This document shows, piece by piece, positions 45,402 to 54,185 of a stretch of 64,000 bases of DNA. Below the pieces are notes generated by a model. The model did no database searches, was not told the origin of the DNA, and worked only from the letters and a program-made list of their open reading frames with translations. The position numbers and the translations under genes were made by a program. The DNA lies in NCBI RefSeq assembly GCF_000775995.1, contig NZ_CP009227.1, positions 1,736,001-1,800,000 on the forward strand, given 5' to 3'. The DNA is from Treponema sp. OMZ 838 (GTDB lineage Bacteria > Spirochaetota > Spirochaetia > Treponematales > Treponemataceae). Numbering within the stretch: position 1 is the stretch's first letter; every line of letters starts with the position of its first letter.

Positions 45402-46823
45402 ATGATTACATTAATTAAAGATATACTGACGCAGAAACCGGACGGGCAGGAGGTTGCCGTCTACGGATGGGTGCGTACCAAACGTGAGACAAAGAACCTC
45501 ATTTTTATTCAGGTAAACGACGGTTCATGCTTTGCGTCGATTCAGCTCACCTTTGACCGCGATAAGGGGATCGATGCGCAAACCGAAAAAGAATTAAGCA
45601 GGATTACGACCGGCGCTTCCATTAAAGCGATCGGAGCATTGATTGAATCTCCCGCATCGGGACAGGCAGTAGAGGTCGCCGCAAAAACGATTTTTGTGTA
45701 CGGCGAGGCTTCCGGAGAAACCTATCCGTTGCAAAAAAAACGGCATACGTTTGAGTTTTTACGCGACATAGCTCACTTACGCGCCCGTACCAATACGTTC
45801 GGAGCGGTTGCCCGTGTACGGAATCAAATGGCTTTTGCCGTGCATAACTTCTTTCAAGAACATGGGTTCCAGTACGTGCATACGCCGCTGATTACCGCCT
45901 CCGATTGCGAAGGCGCCGGCGAGATGTTTCAGGTAACTACGCTTAATATGCAGGAGATTATCCGCAAGGCCTTAAAAGATAAAGTTGATCCTGCCACCTT
46001 TGCAGTTGATTACAAACAGGACTTCTTTGAACGCGAGGCCTATTTGACAGTTTCCGGTCAGCTGGAAATAGAAACGTATGCAACCGCTCTTTCACGGGTC
46101 TATACCTTTGGCCCGACCTTCCGTGCGGAAAACTCAAACACGACGCGGCACCTCTCCGAATTTTGGATGATAGAACCGGAGATGTCGTTTTTCCGGCTTG
46201 AGGACAACATGGATTTAGCGGAGAAATTTGTTGTCTATCTCCTTAAATGGGCGTTAACTCATTGCAGAGCCGACCTTGAGTTTTTTAATGCACAGATTAA
46301 ACCGGGTCTTATCGAAACGCTGGAACACGTGGTGGAGTCCAAGTTTACCCGCATCACCTATACCGATGCGGTGAAGGAACTTGAAAAGCATGCTTCCGAG
46401 TTTGAGTTTAAACCGTTCTGGGGTTGCGATCTTCAAAGCGAGCACGAAAAATATTTGACCGAGCAGGTCTTTCAAGGCCCCGTTATCGTAACGGATTATC
46501 CCAAGGAAATAAAAGCCTTCTATATGAAGCAAAACGATGACGGTAAAACGGTGCGGGCGATGGATGTGCTGGTGCCGGGACTCGGCGAGATTATCGGCGG
46601 TTCCGAACGGGAAGACAACCTTGCCGCGCTGGAAACCCGTATGACCGATCTCGGCCTTGATGTCAAAAACTACTGGTGGTATTTGGATTTGCGCCGCTAC
46701 GGAACCGTACCGCATTCGGGATTTGGGCTTGGATTTGACCGGCTGCTCCTCTATGTTACCGGTATGGCGAATATCCGCGATGTTATTCCGTATCCGCGGA
46801 CTCCGAAATCTGCGGAATTTTAA
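45402..46823 (+). CDS. asnS: Asparaginyl-tRNA synthetase
   Basis: A 473-residue class II enzyme: an N-terminal OB-fold (VYGWVRTKRETKNLIFIQV), motif 2 GPTFRAENSNTTRHLSEFWM, and motif 3 GFGLGFDRLLLYVTG. It has Asn-type features (EPEMSFF region and an inserted C-terminal half). It charges tRNA-Asn. A repeat-rich spacer separates it from recO. Confidence 0.93.
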   Translation: MITLIKDILTQKPDGQEVAVYGWVRTKRETKNLIFIQVNDGSCFASIQLTFDRDKGIDAQTEKELSRITTGASIKAIGALIESPASGQAVEVAAKTIFVYGEASGETYPLQKKRHTFEFLRDIAHLRARTNTFGAVARVRNQMAFAVHNFFQEHGFQYVHTPLITASDCEGAGEMFQVTTLNMQEIIRKALKDKVDPATFAVDYKQDFFEREAYLTVSGQLEIETYATALSRVYTFGPTFRAENSNTTRHLSEFWMIEPEMSFFRLEDNMDLAEKFVVYLLKWALTHCRADLEFFNAQIKPGLIETLEHVVESKFTRITYTDAVKELEKHASEFEFKPFWGCDLQSEHEKYLTEQVFQGPVIVTDYPKEIKAFYMKQNDDGKTVRAMDVLVPGLGEIIGGSEREDNLAALETRMTDLGLDVKNYWWYLDLRRYGTVPHSGFGLGFDRLLLYVTGMANIRDVIPYPRTPKSAEF

Positions 46824-46826
46824 CCC

Positions 46827-46946
46827 CGGTAGCGTGGTGTACCGCAACGCTGCGTACTTATACGGGATGTACCGGTATGCAGCGTACCGGTACATGATGC
46901 GTTTGTATGTACCGTACTTACACGTTCCGACCGTAAAACCGGTAGT
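46827..46946. repeat. TACCGG/GTAC-rich degenerate repeat spacer
   Basis: The 120 bases between asnS and recO are built from variants of TACCGGTA, GCGTAC and TATACGGGATG, repeated six to eight times. There is no reading frame with its own start. It is a low-complexity, palindromic spacer that recO translation must cross. Confidence 0.5.
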
Positions 46947-47858
46947 ATGAGTAATCGTTCTTGGAATACCGAGGCGCTTGTGCTGTCGGTTTCTTCTTTT
47001 AGCAGCGACCACCGGAACGTGTTGCTCCTTGTGCCGCAGGAGCACGGGTGTACCATTGTACCGGCAACCCTGTTCGGCGGCGCGCGGAGTAAACTGCGGG
47101 GGATGGTTTCTACCTATCAGAGCGGGCAAGTCTGGCTCTATTCAAACCCAATAAAAAATTCAAACAAAATTACCGATTTTTCAGTGAGCGCCTACCGGAT
47201 GGAGCTGCGCGAAAGTTTAGCCCGCAGCTGGTGCGCTGCCGTGTGCAGCGAAATCACGATAAAGACCTGCGGTACGGTGAATTGGCAGCTGGTAAACGCT
47301 TTTTTGGATGGGCTGTGCGTTTCCGACGATGAAGGATGCGAGCGCGGGCTCCTGCGCTTTTTATGGCGGCTGTTGCAGACCGCAGGCGTTGCCCCCGATA
47401 TATTCCACTGCGGCACGTGCGGTATCGAGATTGCACGTAGCGCCGGGGTTGTAACCGGCAGTGCGGAAATTGTAAGCGTCGGTGCGGGGAGCGGCGGCAG
47501 GAGTGTAACCAATGCTACGGGGTGGAGGAACAGCGGCACATGCGGCGTCGAGATTGCAGTCGACGCTGAAATTGCGGCAAACGCCGCGTCCTGCCCGGCG
47601 GAAACGTGTTGTGCCGTGTATAGCCCCGCAGAGGATGAATGCTTTTGTAGTGCCTGCCGCCGGTTCGATGCCTATACGTTTCCGCTTTCTGCAGAGGCTT
47701 TCAGGTATCTGTATGCCGTAACGGAAAAAGCTCCCGGCTATTCACGGCACTTGCCGCTCAGCCCCGCGGCCTATGGGGAGCTCAAGCGGTTCCTCTTCTT
47801 CTTAACCGAAAAGATGGCAGGGGCACCGCTCAAAACCTTTCAGATGGGGTATGTGTAA
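46947..47858 (+). CDS. recO: DNA repair protein RecO
   Basis: A 303-residue RecO: N-terminal OB-fold (TEALVLSVSSFSSDHRNVLL, VPATLFGGARSKLRG), helical middle, and zinc-binding C-terminus. RecO loads RecA with RecR in gap repair. It is longer than usual RecO (~240-250 aa) because the zinc region is expanded: CGTCGIEIARSAG is echoed 60 residues later by CGVEIAVDAEIAANA, then a Cys cluster (CPAETCC ... CFCSACRRF). The duplication is seen directly. Confidence 0.8.
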   Translation: MSNRSWNTEALVLSVSSFSSDHRNVLLLVPQEHGCTIVPATLFGGARSKLRGMVSTYQSGQVWLYSNPIKNSNKITDFSVSAYRMELRESLARSWCAAVCSEITIKTCGTVNWQLVNAFLDGLCVSDDEGCERGLLRFLWRLLQTAGVAPDIFHCGTCGIEIARSAGVVTGSAEIVSVGAGSGGRSVTNATGWRNSGTCGVEIAVDAEIAANAASCPAETCCAVYSPAEDECFCSACRRFDAYTFPLSAEAFRYLYAVTEKAPGYSRHLPLSPAAYGELKRFLFFLTEKMAGAPLKTFQMGYV

Positions 47859-47928
47859 TCATAAACACTCGCTTGATTTGCCGGTACGTTACTATGATAC
47901 ATGATCTATCACACAGAAAAATGTTATC

Positions 47929-48318
47929 TTAGCCCCAAAATTTGTCTTCTGCCGATTGTTGTTCGGCAAAAGTCCATACTTCTTGTATCTTGCCATTTTC
48001 TATTTTGAATAAATCGATCCCCGGATCATTGAGCTTATCCGCACCTTTCTCCGCTACGGAAACAACACTTGCAGCAACAAAACACTCGTTACTTGCAGCC
48101 CAATTGGTAATAACTTTAAATGTGCCGCCGCTCCTTTTTGCGAATTCTCCTAGACGCTCACCCAACGCCTGTTTCCCTATAATCGTACCTGAAAGCGAAC
48201 TTTCGCCTCCCATGTGCCATACAACAGTATCGGACATTGTTGCAAAAGCTCCCGCAAAATCGCCCTTTTCCAGTGCATCTCGATAAGCATCAAAGACCTT
48301 CATTACTTCATGTTTCAT
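47929..48318 (-). CDS. SnoaL/NTF2-like protein
   Basis: A 129-residue alpha+beta barrel protein. VFDAYRDALEKGDFAGAF followed by VVWHMGGESSLSGTIIGK is the SnoaL-like pattern; the C-terminus (GKIQEVWTFAEQQ) closes the cone. Members are ketosteroid-isomerase-like enzymes or binding proteins. GGAGG precedes the ATG. It is divergent from an HxlR regulator that may control it. Confidence 0.8.
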   Translation of the reverse strand: MKHEVMKVFDAYRDALEKGDFAGAFATMSDTVVWHMGGESSLSGTIIGKQALGERLGEFAKRSGGTFKVITNWAASNECFVAASVVSVAEKGADKLNDPGIDLFKIENGKIQEVWTFAEQQSAEDKFWG

Positions 48319-48449
48319 AACATTCCTCCAGTAAATATTTAGAAGTTTCTCACTTCTCTAAGTATTATTATAGCCTTTAGTCTTGATTTTGTAAGTACGA
48401 ACATTTATAATACATAGTATCAAATATAATACTTGAGAGGTTTTTTACA

Positions 48450-48791
48450 ATGTCGATTTATGATAAGTGTCCTTTCGCTACTACTCAAAGAGTATTGCAA
48501 GGAAAATGGGCGATTATAATTTTATATCACCTGAGTACGGGTACAAAAAGGTTTAATGAACTCGAAAGATTAATGCCCACAACAACTCGAACTGTTTTAA
48601 CAAGACAGCTCCGCCAGCTTGAAAGAGATAAACTAATCGACCGCAAAGTCTTTGCCGAAGTCCCGCCTCATGTTGAATACTCTTTGAGTAAATTGGGAGC
48701 TCAGTTTCAAAAAGTATTAGACGAGATTGAGGTTTTTGGTCTGAATTATATCGCCGAATTAAATAAAATACAAAAAGGAAAAAGCGAGTAG
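48450..48791 (+). CDS. HxlR family transcriptional regulator
   Basis: A 113-residue winged helix protein. CPFATTQRVLQGKWAIIILY then LERLMPTTTRTVLTRQLRQL is the HxlR recognition helix region. HxlR proteins sense electrophiles or redox state through an N-terminal Cys (here Cys7). The SnoaL-like gene is divergent from it, a common target arrangement. Its 3' end is the left boundary of the integron cassette array. Confidence 0.88.
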   Translation: MSIYDKCPFATTQRVLQGKWAIIILYHLSTGTKRFNELERLMPTTTRTVLTRQLRQLERDKLIDRKVFAEVPPHVEYSLSKLGAQFQKVLDEIEVFGLNYIAELNKIQKGKSE

Positions 48792-48806
48792 ATTATGTGT
48801 GTTTTA

Positions 48807-49524
48807 CTATATTATACTAATATATGATAAAAAATAATTAAATTTATCAAATTCAAAAATTGTCGCCGTTTTCAATTTATTCATATTTTCTTTGGTTATT
48901 TTATATTCATAAATTAAATCAGGATCATCTTTTATTACATCTGAAAAAATAAATTCTAATTTAAAAAAAATCAATTTCAGTATCTTCTGTACATATCAGA
49001 TTTCCAGTTGTTTTATCAAAACAATGTATTTCTCTCTTATATCTATTAATCCTAAGATTTTCATAATTAAAAGTTACCATTGGATAATACAAACCTTTTC
49101 TAACCTTATTTCCAAATAAAATCAAAGTTACATATTTTTTTCCATTATCTTCGTAAAATTCTTCGTATCCATACTCTCGAGGTTTATATTTTTTATTTAA
49201 TCTGGAAATATGACCGGTTTCATTTACAGTGTTCCAAGATAAAATCTTAGCTTTTTCAAAAATAATATCAAAATAAACTAACTTCTTTTCTTCTGAATCA
49301 TAAGTCTTAACTTTTATTACAACGTTTCCATTAGTTTGTTTCAGATGGATTTTTGTATCATGCAAATATTTATATATTTTTATGAAATCAGATTTCTCAA
49401 AATTTTTTATTATACTCTTATTATATTCACGTAATGCTTTTCGATACTCATCATCATTGTAATCAGATAAATAAATATATTTTAAGAATTTTGATTTTTT
49501 TATATTTCCATAAGTTAATAACAT
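48807..49524 (-). pseudogene. Cassette 6 gene, frameshifted at an eight-T run
   Basis: The frame from ATG 49524 (good AAAGGA site) runs to a TAA at 48961, immediately at a run of eight T (48963-48970). Removing one T continues the same style of protein for ~50 residues (FKLEFIFSDVIKDDPDLIYE ... FDKFNYFL) to a TAG at 48807. The intact product would be ~240 residues: GKKYVTLILFGNK, GLYYPMVTFNYENL and GNLICTEDTEIDFF look like a small immunity-type or DUF fold. The cause may be phase variation, decay or sequencing error. Its own attC is missing at the left edge. Confidence 0.55.
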
Positions 49525-49556
49525 TTTTAATCCTTTCTCAATACTTTGCATTGTGC

Positions 49557-49622
49557 ACATAACATTGTTTTAAACGACATTGCAGATTGACCGCAATATC
49601 GGCTTTTGATATGGTGTTATGT
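49557..49622 (-). other. attC site A (66 bp), after cassette 5
   Basis: Outer cores ACATAAC (49557-49563, plus strand) and GTTATGT (49616-49622) with inner arms TTTAAACGACATTGC and GCAATATCGGCTTTTGA. Cassette 5 starts TTATGT, complementary to its outer core. Confidence 0.8.
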
Positions 49623-49632
49623 GTTTTTTCAA

Positions 49633-50643
49633 TTACAGTGAATCAACTTTTTTCTGATGTTCTTCCATAATCGGATCCCAATAATCACGATATTCCTGTT
49701 CGTATTGTGTGTTTTTTGCAGAAATCCCATACGCAATCAGTTTTGAAATTAGACAATATCTTAATTCAAAAAGACTTTGTGTTTCTTTCCAATAGCTAAA
49801 AACAGATGTGCTGACTCCTTTAATTATGTTTAGCGGTAAATTATCATCCGAATATGCGATTTTATATATTAAAGGCATTTTAACTACATCTGAATAATGC
49901 CAATGATATCTATGTACAAAAGGCTTGTTTAAATATCGTTTACCGTTAATATAACACTGAGCCTCATCAATAGGCTCAATTTCCAAAATTTCTATTTCAT
50001 CAATTGATTTCGGAATATACCAATGAATTTCTACCTGATGATTATTCAACACTTTCCATGTGCTTTGGTTGTCGTCATCGCCATAGTTTTGGAAAAACCA
50101 AGCTTTATCGGAGTCAACAACTTCTTTGTCCTTTAAATCCGGCTCTCTTGATCTTGAATAGGTGTAGGTATACTTTGTATAAAAATTAAAGTGATTATCT
50201 TCTCTATAACCTTCACTGGAATATGTGTTCTTATCCGGAAGAGACCAGTTTCCGCATTTTAAATATTCTTTTAATTGATTTGCCGTTTTTGGTTTAATAA
50301 ATTCAAGTTGAAAATGCGATAAGTAACCGCCGAACACCCAACCGTATTCAGCTTTATCGTCTTTCCATTCATAAGGCGAAATTAAAATTTCAAGCCATGG
50401 GGCCATAATTTCGTCGATTGTTTCTTCTTTCCCAATAGCAATAATTTTTACAGGTAATCTGTGCGGTAATCCGCAAAGACGATTTGATTTTAAAGACGGA
50501 TAGCCTCTCACTTTTAATCCTTCTTTTGAATTAACATACATTGTATCAATCACTTTGCCGTTTTCATAAAAATTATTTTTGTCCGCAAAAACCGATGTAA
50601 TTATTAAAATCAATACTAATAAAGTTAAAAAAAATTGTTTCAT
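49633..50643 (-). CDS. Secreted SH3-domain protein (cassette 5)
   Basis: A 336-residue protein with a signal peptide (MKQFFLTLLVLILIITSVFA), followed by a bacterial SH3 domain at ~30-110 (MYVNSKEGLKVRGYPSLKS ... AEYGWVFGGYL). The remainder is a Trp/Tyr-rich domain of unknown fold. SH3 cassette proteins of this type are frequent in oral treponemes. The start at 50643 (TTGGAG upstream) is preferred to 50682, which lies in attC sequence. Confidence 0.75.
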   Translation of the reverse strand: MKQFFLTLLVLILIITSVFADKNNFYENGKVIDTMYVNSKEGLKVRGYPSLKSNRLCGLPHRLPVKIIAIGKEETIDEIMAPWLEILISPYEWKDDKAEYGWVFGGYLSHFQLEFIKPKTANQLKEYLKCGNWSLPDKNTYSSEGYREDNHFNFYTKYTYTYSRSREPDLKDKEVVDSDKAWFFQNYGDDDNQSTWKVLNNHQVEIHWYIPKSIDEIEILEIEPIDEAQCYINGKRYLNKPFVHRYHWHYSDVVKMPLIYKIAYSDDNLPLNIIKGVSTSVFSYWKETQSLFELRYCLISKLIAYGISAKNTQYEQEYRDYWDPIMEEHQKKVDSL

Positions 50644-50678
50644 ATTTTTTTTCTCCAAAATTACGCCGTGTAATGTAC

Positions 50679-50742
50679 ACATAACTACTGCTTAGCCTGC
50701 ATTTGCTGCAAAGAAAATATCGGGTTGAAACAGGTGTATTTT
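50679..50742 (-). other. attC site B, partly decayed
   Basis: The ACATAAC core (50679-50685) and inner arm GCTTAGCCTGCATTTG are intact. The opposite inner arm is AAATATCGGGTTGAAAC, but the outer core has become GTATTTT instead of GTTATAT. This site may no longer recombine. Confidence 0.65.
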
Positions 50743-51009
50743 ATTCTTTATAGTTATAGAAAACATAATCTGAATATCTATTTTTCAATATCCATTCATC
50801 TCTTGCTTTTATGCATTCTTTACATATATATTTTTTTCATATCTTTTCTCTTTAACTACACAACCTCCAAGTATAATATCATTACAATTTGGAAAATGAT
50901 TTTCCCTAATATTTTCTACATAATCAAGATCAAGGAATTTTATAAGTCCGTATAAGATTGGTATATTATGTTTTTCCATTTTGCATTTATGTATAATACA
51001 AAGATGCAT
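50741..51009 (-). pseudogene. Cassette 4 Cys/His protein, frameshifted at a seven-A run
   Basis: The frame 50809-51009 encodes MHLCIIHKCKMEKHNIPILY ... FPNCNDIILGGCVVKEKRYE, a small Cys/His protein that looks like a ribbon, then breaks at a run of seven A (50833-50839). Reading -1 from A AAA AAT restores YICKECIKARDEWILKNRYS to a stop at 50741, completing a second CxxC. The intact product would be ~90 residues with CxxH/CxxC metal pairs. It could be a programmed shift, a mutation or a sequence error. The upstream 57-residue membrane frame overlaps its start. Confidence 0.5.
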
Positions 51010-51113
51010 ATCATTAGCGGAAATAATATTTTTTCTTTATCAATCCATATTAGTTGAGATGCTGTAAATTGTACTAATAGAAATATTATGATACTAATTT
51101 CAACTTTCTTCAT
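50940..51113 (-). CDS. Possible small membrane protein (57 aa, cassette 4)
   Basis: A frame of 57 codons from ATG 51113 to TAA 50940 with two hydrophobic segments (ISIIIFLLVQFTASQLIW and ILFPLMICIFVLYI). It begins 45 bases into the cassette, the usual place for a cassette gene, and overlaps the start of the Cys/His frame. A weak AAAAGA site precedes it. A small membrane protein paired with a zinc-type protein would fit a toxin-antitoxin or holin-like pair, but that is speculation. Confidence 0.4.
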   Translation of the reverse strand: MKKVEISIIIFLLVQFTASQLIWIDKEKILFPLMICIFVLYINAKWKNIIYQSYTDL

Positions 51114-51152
51114 TCTTTTCTTTTACCCAATCGCCCCAGTGTGGGCGTCTAC

Positions 51153-51219
51153 ATATAACTTCTCGTTTAATCTGTATTTGCGGTTTGTCTGCAATGTCAG
51201 GTTGAAGCAGGTGTTATTG
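51153..51219 (-). other. attC site C (67 bp), after the restriction-modification cassette
   Basis: Outer cores ATATAAC (51153-51159) and GTTATTG (51213-51219). Inner arms CGTTTAATCTGTATTTGC and GCAATGTCAGGTTGAAG form the paired stem around a short loop. Confidence 0.75.
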
Positions 51220-51224
51220 TGTTA

Positions 51225-52106
51225 TTATTCTATCAGTAAATCAATACCGTAATAGATTTTCGTTTCTCGTATTTGAATAATATCATTTATTTTCCGATCT
51301 GAATACTTCAAAATTTTTTCTCTATATTGAGATTTTATTTTTATATCCTCTATTTCTTTTCTTCTTTTAACAGACAAATCAAGAAAGCCTATGTCTTTAT
51401 CTATTCCTAAAAAATTTCTTTCTAAAAGATTGGCAGCGATTCCAGTTGTTGAACTTCCCGTAAAAGGGTCTAGAATCCATGCATTTTCTTTTGTGGAAGC
51501 AAGAATTATTCTTGCAAGTAAAGGTAAAGGTTTTTGAGTTGGATGTTTGCCAAATGCTTTTTCCCATCTTGCGATTGCCGGTAAAGTCCAAATATCCCTC
51601 ATTTGTGTTCCGCCATTGATTTCTTTCATAAGTTCGTAATTGAAGTAATGTTTTGATTTCTCAGATTTCCTTGCCCATAAAATAAATTCTGTAGAATGTG
51701 TAAAATAACGACAACTCAAATTGGGTGGCGGATTTGTTTTTTGCCAAGTTATACAGTTTAGAATTTTATAGCCGATTTCTTTCATAGACTGAGCGATTGA
51801 AAAAATGTTGTGAAATGTTCCTGAAACCCAAATTGTTCCAGAATCTGATAATTTTTCTCTGCACAAGGAAAGCCATTTTTTGTTGAATTCGTTATCTGCT
51901 TCAAATCCTTTTGATTTGTCCCAGATACCTTTGTTTACAGAAACTTGTTTTCCAGATTTAACAGAAACGCCATCATTACTTAAAAAATAAGGCGGATCTG
52001 CAAAAATCATATCAAATTTAAAATCGAATTGAGGCAATATTTCTGTACAATCGGCTTGTACCAATGTGAAATCATGATTTTCTGATTTAAAATATGATTG
52101 AAGCAT
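51225..52106 (-). CDS. DpnA-like DNA adenine methyltransferase (cassette 3)
   Basis: A 293-residue beta-class enzyme. Motif IV MIFADPPYFLSNDGVSVKSG precedes motif I WILDPFTGSSTTGIAAN. HPTQKPLPLLARIILAS is in place. In DpnII-type systems the second methylase (DpnA) methylates GATC in single- as well as double-stranded DNA. The start ATG follows the REase stop directly (TAA ATG). The neighbours are the DpnII-like endonuclease, a Zn-ribbon protein and a Dam-like methylase, all inside one integron cassette. Confidence 0.88.
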   Translation of the reverse strand: MLQSYFKSENHDFTLVQADCTEILPQFDFKFDMIFADPPYFLSNDGVSVKSGKQVSVNKGIWDKSKGFEADNEFNKKWLSLCREKLSDSGTIWVSGTFHNIFSIAQSMKEIGYKILNCITWQKTNPPPNLSCRYFTHSTEFILWARKSEKSKHYFNYELMKEINGGTQMRDIWTLPAIARWEKAFGKHPTQKPLPLLARIILASTKENAWILDPFTGSSTTGIAANLLERNFLGIDKDIGFLDLSVKRRKEIEDIKIKSQYREKILKYSDRKINDIIQIRETKIYYGIDLLIE

Positions 52107-52985
52107 TTATTTGAAAATTTCTTTCATTACACCATTTTCGATATCGGCAATGTTGTAAATTGTATCTAATACATCAAATGTTTCTTCTAAATTATGGCGG
52201 GCACTTTTCCAGCCTGAACCATCTGTGAACCAAACAAAAGTTACGCCTTTAATTGTTGCAACTTCATGGGCGAGTGTCTTATAGCTTCTTGAAGTTTCAT
52301 TAAGTTTCGAACCTCCTGAACCATAAAAGTTTGTTTCGATTACATAAATTTGCTTGTTAGTCTTTACAACATAATCAAAGCGTTTTTCCATTTTTCCTTG
52401 ATTTGAAATTGCAGATAAATCAGTATTCCACTTTTCTGTAATTTCATGGATGTACATTTCTTTGAAGTAATTTTTATCTTTAATAAAACCTGCTCTTTGA
52501 ATGTAACTTTCAATCAAGTCTTCCATCAAATGACCGCCACGATTTTTGCGGCCATTTGAATCTAGCCCAATTTCAACACCTGTAACATAATCAAACAGAT
52601 TGCTTATTAAATGGTTGGCAAGCAAGTCAAACAATCCTGATTTTTCCATAAAATTTACATATTCTTTTGCTGTGTAATTTGCTTTTACAAAATTGAATGA
52701 AAAACTTCCGTTTATGTCTATTACAGGAATTTTTGAAGTTCTTACAGCAAGCAAAATCGGAATACATTTTAAAGTTTCAGGATATTTTGTAAGAATTGCT
52801 TCGAAATCTGATTTTATATTTTTGGAACCGATAAGAGAATTTAAAATACTAAGTTCAATTTTTATAGAATCCACATTTACGAAAACTTTTTCAAAGTCTA
52901 TGTAATATGAATAAGTTGCAATACTTTCCCTAAAAGTACGAAACCATAGATTAAAATTACGCTTCATTTGAAGTTTCATTCTCAT
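52107..52985 (-). CDS. DpnII-type type II restriction endonuclease (cassette 3)
   Basis: A 292-residue protein matching the DpnII family: SGLFDLLANHLISNLFDYVT, then the catalytic region KRFDYVVKTNKQIYVIETNF (D...E-x-N instead of the typical E-x-K) and GSGGSKLNETSRSYK. The predicted site is GATC by family, not shown here. The start is uncertain: ATG 52985 overlaps the Zn-ribbon gene by 29 bases, and ATG 52967 is an alternative. Two cognate methylases flank it. Confidence 0.85.
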   Translation of the reverse strand: MRMKLQMKRNFNLWFRTFRESIATYSYYIDFEKVFVNVDSIKIELSILNSLIGSKNIKSDFEAILTKYPETLKCIPILLAVRTSKIPVIDINGSFSFNFVKANYTAKEYVNFMEKSGLFDLLANHLISNLFDYVTGVEIGLDSNGRKNRGGHLMEDLIESYIQRAGFIKDKNYFKEMYIHEITEKWNTDLSAISNQGKMEKRFDYVVKTNKQIYVIETNFYGSGGSKLNETSRSYKTLAHEVATIKGVTFVWFTDGSGWKSARHNLEETFDVLDTIYNIADIENGVMKEIFK

Positions 52986-53142
52986 TGTTTATAGGAAAAC
53001 GACAATCTCTACAGTAGGATTGAGGTATGATTTTACCATTCCCCATATTCCGATAACCAAAAAGTTCTTCAATCTGAGCTTTACCTATCGCTATTTTTTC
53101 ACAATTAGGGCATTTTGCATAATCATCTTTTCCGTATGGCAT
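52957..53142 (-). CDS. Zn-ribbon protein of the DpnII-like cassette
   Basis: A 61-residue protein with KCPNCEKIAIG and YCRDCRFPI, a four-cysteine ribbon. Similar small proteins accompany restriction-modification genes and may act in regulation or as DNA-binding accessories; the role here is inferred from position between the Dam-like methylase and the endonuclease. Confidence 0.65.
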   Translation of the reverse strand: MPYGKDDYAKCPNCEKIAIGKAQIEELFGYRNMGNGKIIPQSYCRDCRFPINNENETSNEA

Positions 53143-53168
53143 TTTTTATAGTACCTCCAAATAAAAAA

Positions 53169-54056
53169 TTATAAGCAAGCAACTATTAATTCCGTAATTT
53201 TACCACGTTCGCTTGCCTTGCTGTTTATCATGCGTGAAGCATTTACTCTATGAATCTGATACGGTCTATATAAATCGTCAAAAAAATTATCTTGAGAATT
53301 TACATTTTTGGGATCTGAATTACTAAGCAAAATTTTTGCACCTTTCGCATGAATTTCGTTTACAAAGTTTCCAAGTTCAATCTGTTCTTTATCACCGAAT
53401 TTTTTTTCTGAATATGCTGTAAAAAATGAAGATTCTGTGAGCGGACGATAGGGAGGATCAATGTAAACAAAGGTATTTGAATCAATAAAATTTTTAGTTT
53501 GCTTGTAGTCGCCGGTTCTTATTTCTATATTCTGAAGAACGTCGCTTATGGCAATCAAATTATCTTCATTGCAGATTGCCGGATTTTTATAAACGCCGCT
53601 CGGGACATTGAATAAACCTTTCGAATTTACTCTGTAAAGTCCGTTAAAACAGGTTTTGTTTAAGTAAATCATCAAAGCGGCTTTTTCTAAGGAATTTTCT
53701 TTAGCTTTTATTAAATCGTTAAATCTTTCTCGTTTTTTAAAATAAGTTGTTTTTCTTTCTTCTTGAGTCTGTTTCTGATATTGGTTTTGCCAATTTGAAA
53801 GCAAATTAATTAAGTCCTCTGGAGCATTTTTTATTTGATGATAACAGTTTGTCAGTTCAGGATTTATGTCATTTATTAAAATTTCTTTTGGGCGAAATTT
53901 TAAAAGTACATCAAATAAAACTGCCCCGCCACCAACAAAAGGTTCACAATATTTTTCAATCTTTTGAGGATAAAAATTCCCTATTTCGGAAAGCAGCTGA
54001 CTTTTTCCACCTGCCCATTTCAGAAAAGGCTTTACATCTGTAATCGTACTTCTCAT
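53169..54056 (-). CDS. Dam-like DNA adenine methylase (DpnM type, cassette 3)
   Basis: A 295-residue alpha-class methylase: FLKWAGGKSQLLSEI and motif I CEPFVGGGAVLFDVLL at the N-terminus, then a recognition domain, then motif IV FVYIDPPYRPL. It is the first enzyme of a DpnII-type system and likely methylates GATC. I prefer the ATG at 54056 (MRSTITDVKPFLKWAGGK); the frame extends to a TTG at 54116. No strong ribosome-binding site is seen upstream of either. Confidence 0.9.
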   Translation of the reverse strand: MRSTITDVKPFLKWAGGKSQLLSEIGNFYPQKIEKYCEPFVGGGAVLFDVLLKFRPKEILINDINPELTNCYHQIKNAPEDLINLLSNWQNQYQKQTQEERKTTYFKKRERFNDLIKAKENSLEKAALMIYLNKTCFNGLYRVNSKGLFNVPSGVYKNPAICNEDNLIAISDVLQNIEIRTGDYKQTKNFIDSNTFVYIDPPYRPLTESSFFTAYSEKKFGDKEQIELGNFVNEIHAKGAKILLSNSDPKNVNSQDNFFDDLYRPYQIHRVNASRMINSKASERGKITELIVACL

Positions 54057-54185
54057 TTCTTTAATATAGCAAATTTTTGGATGTTTTTCTATAGCTTCTT
54101 TGTTTTCTCTTTTCAAGAGGAGGTTACCTCACTTTCTCCCATAATAGTCATGTCTCTCTCGGCGGTTCACTGCATAGCAGTATCA

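Noticed and set aside
46254-47129. 291-codon minus-strand frame across asnS and the repeat spacer
   Set aside because: Antisense to asnS and composed partly of the low-complexity spacer (repetitive Tyr/Arg text).
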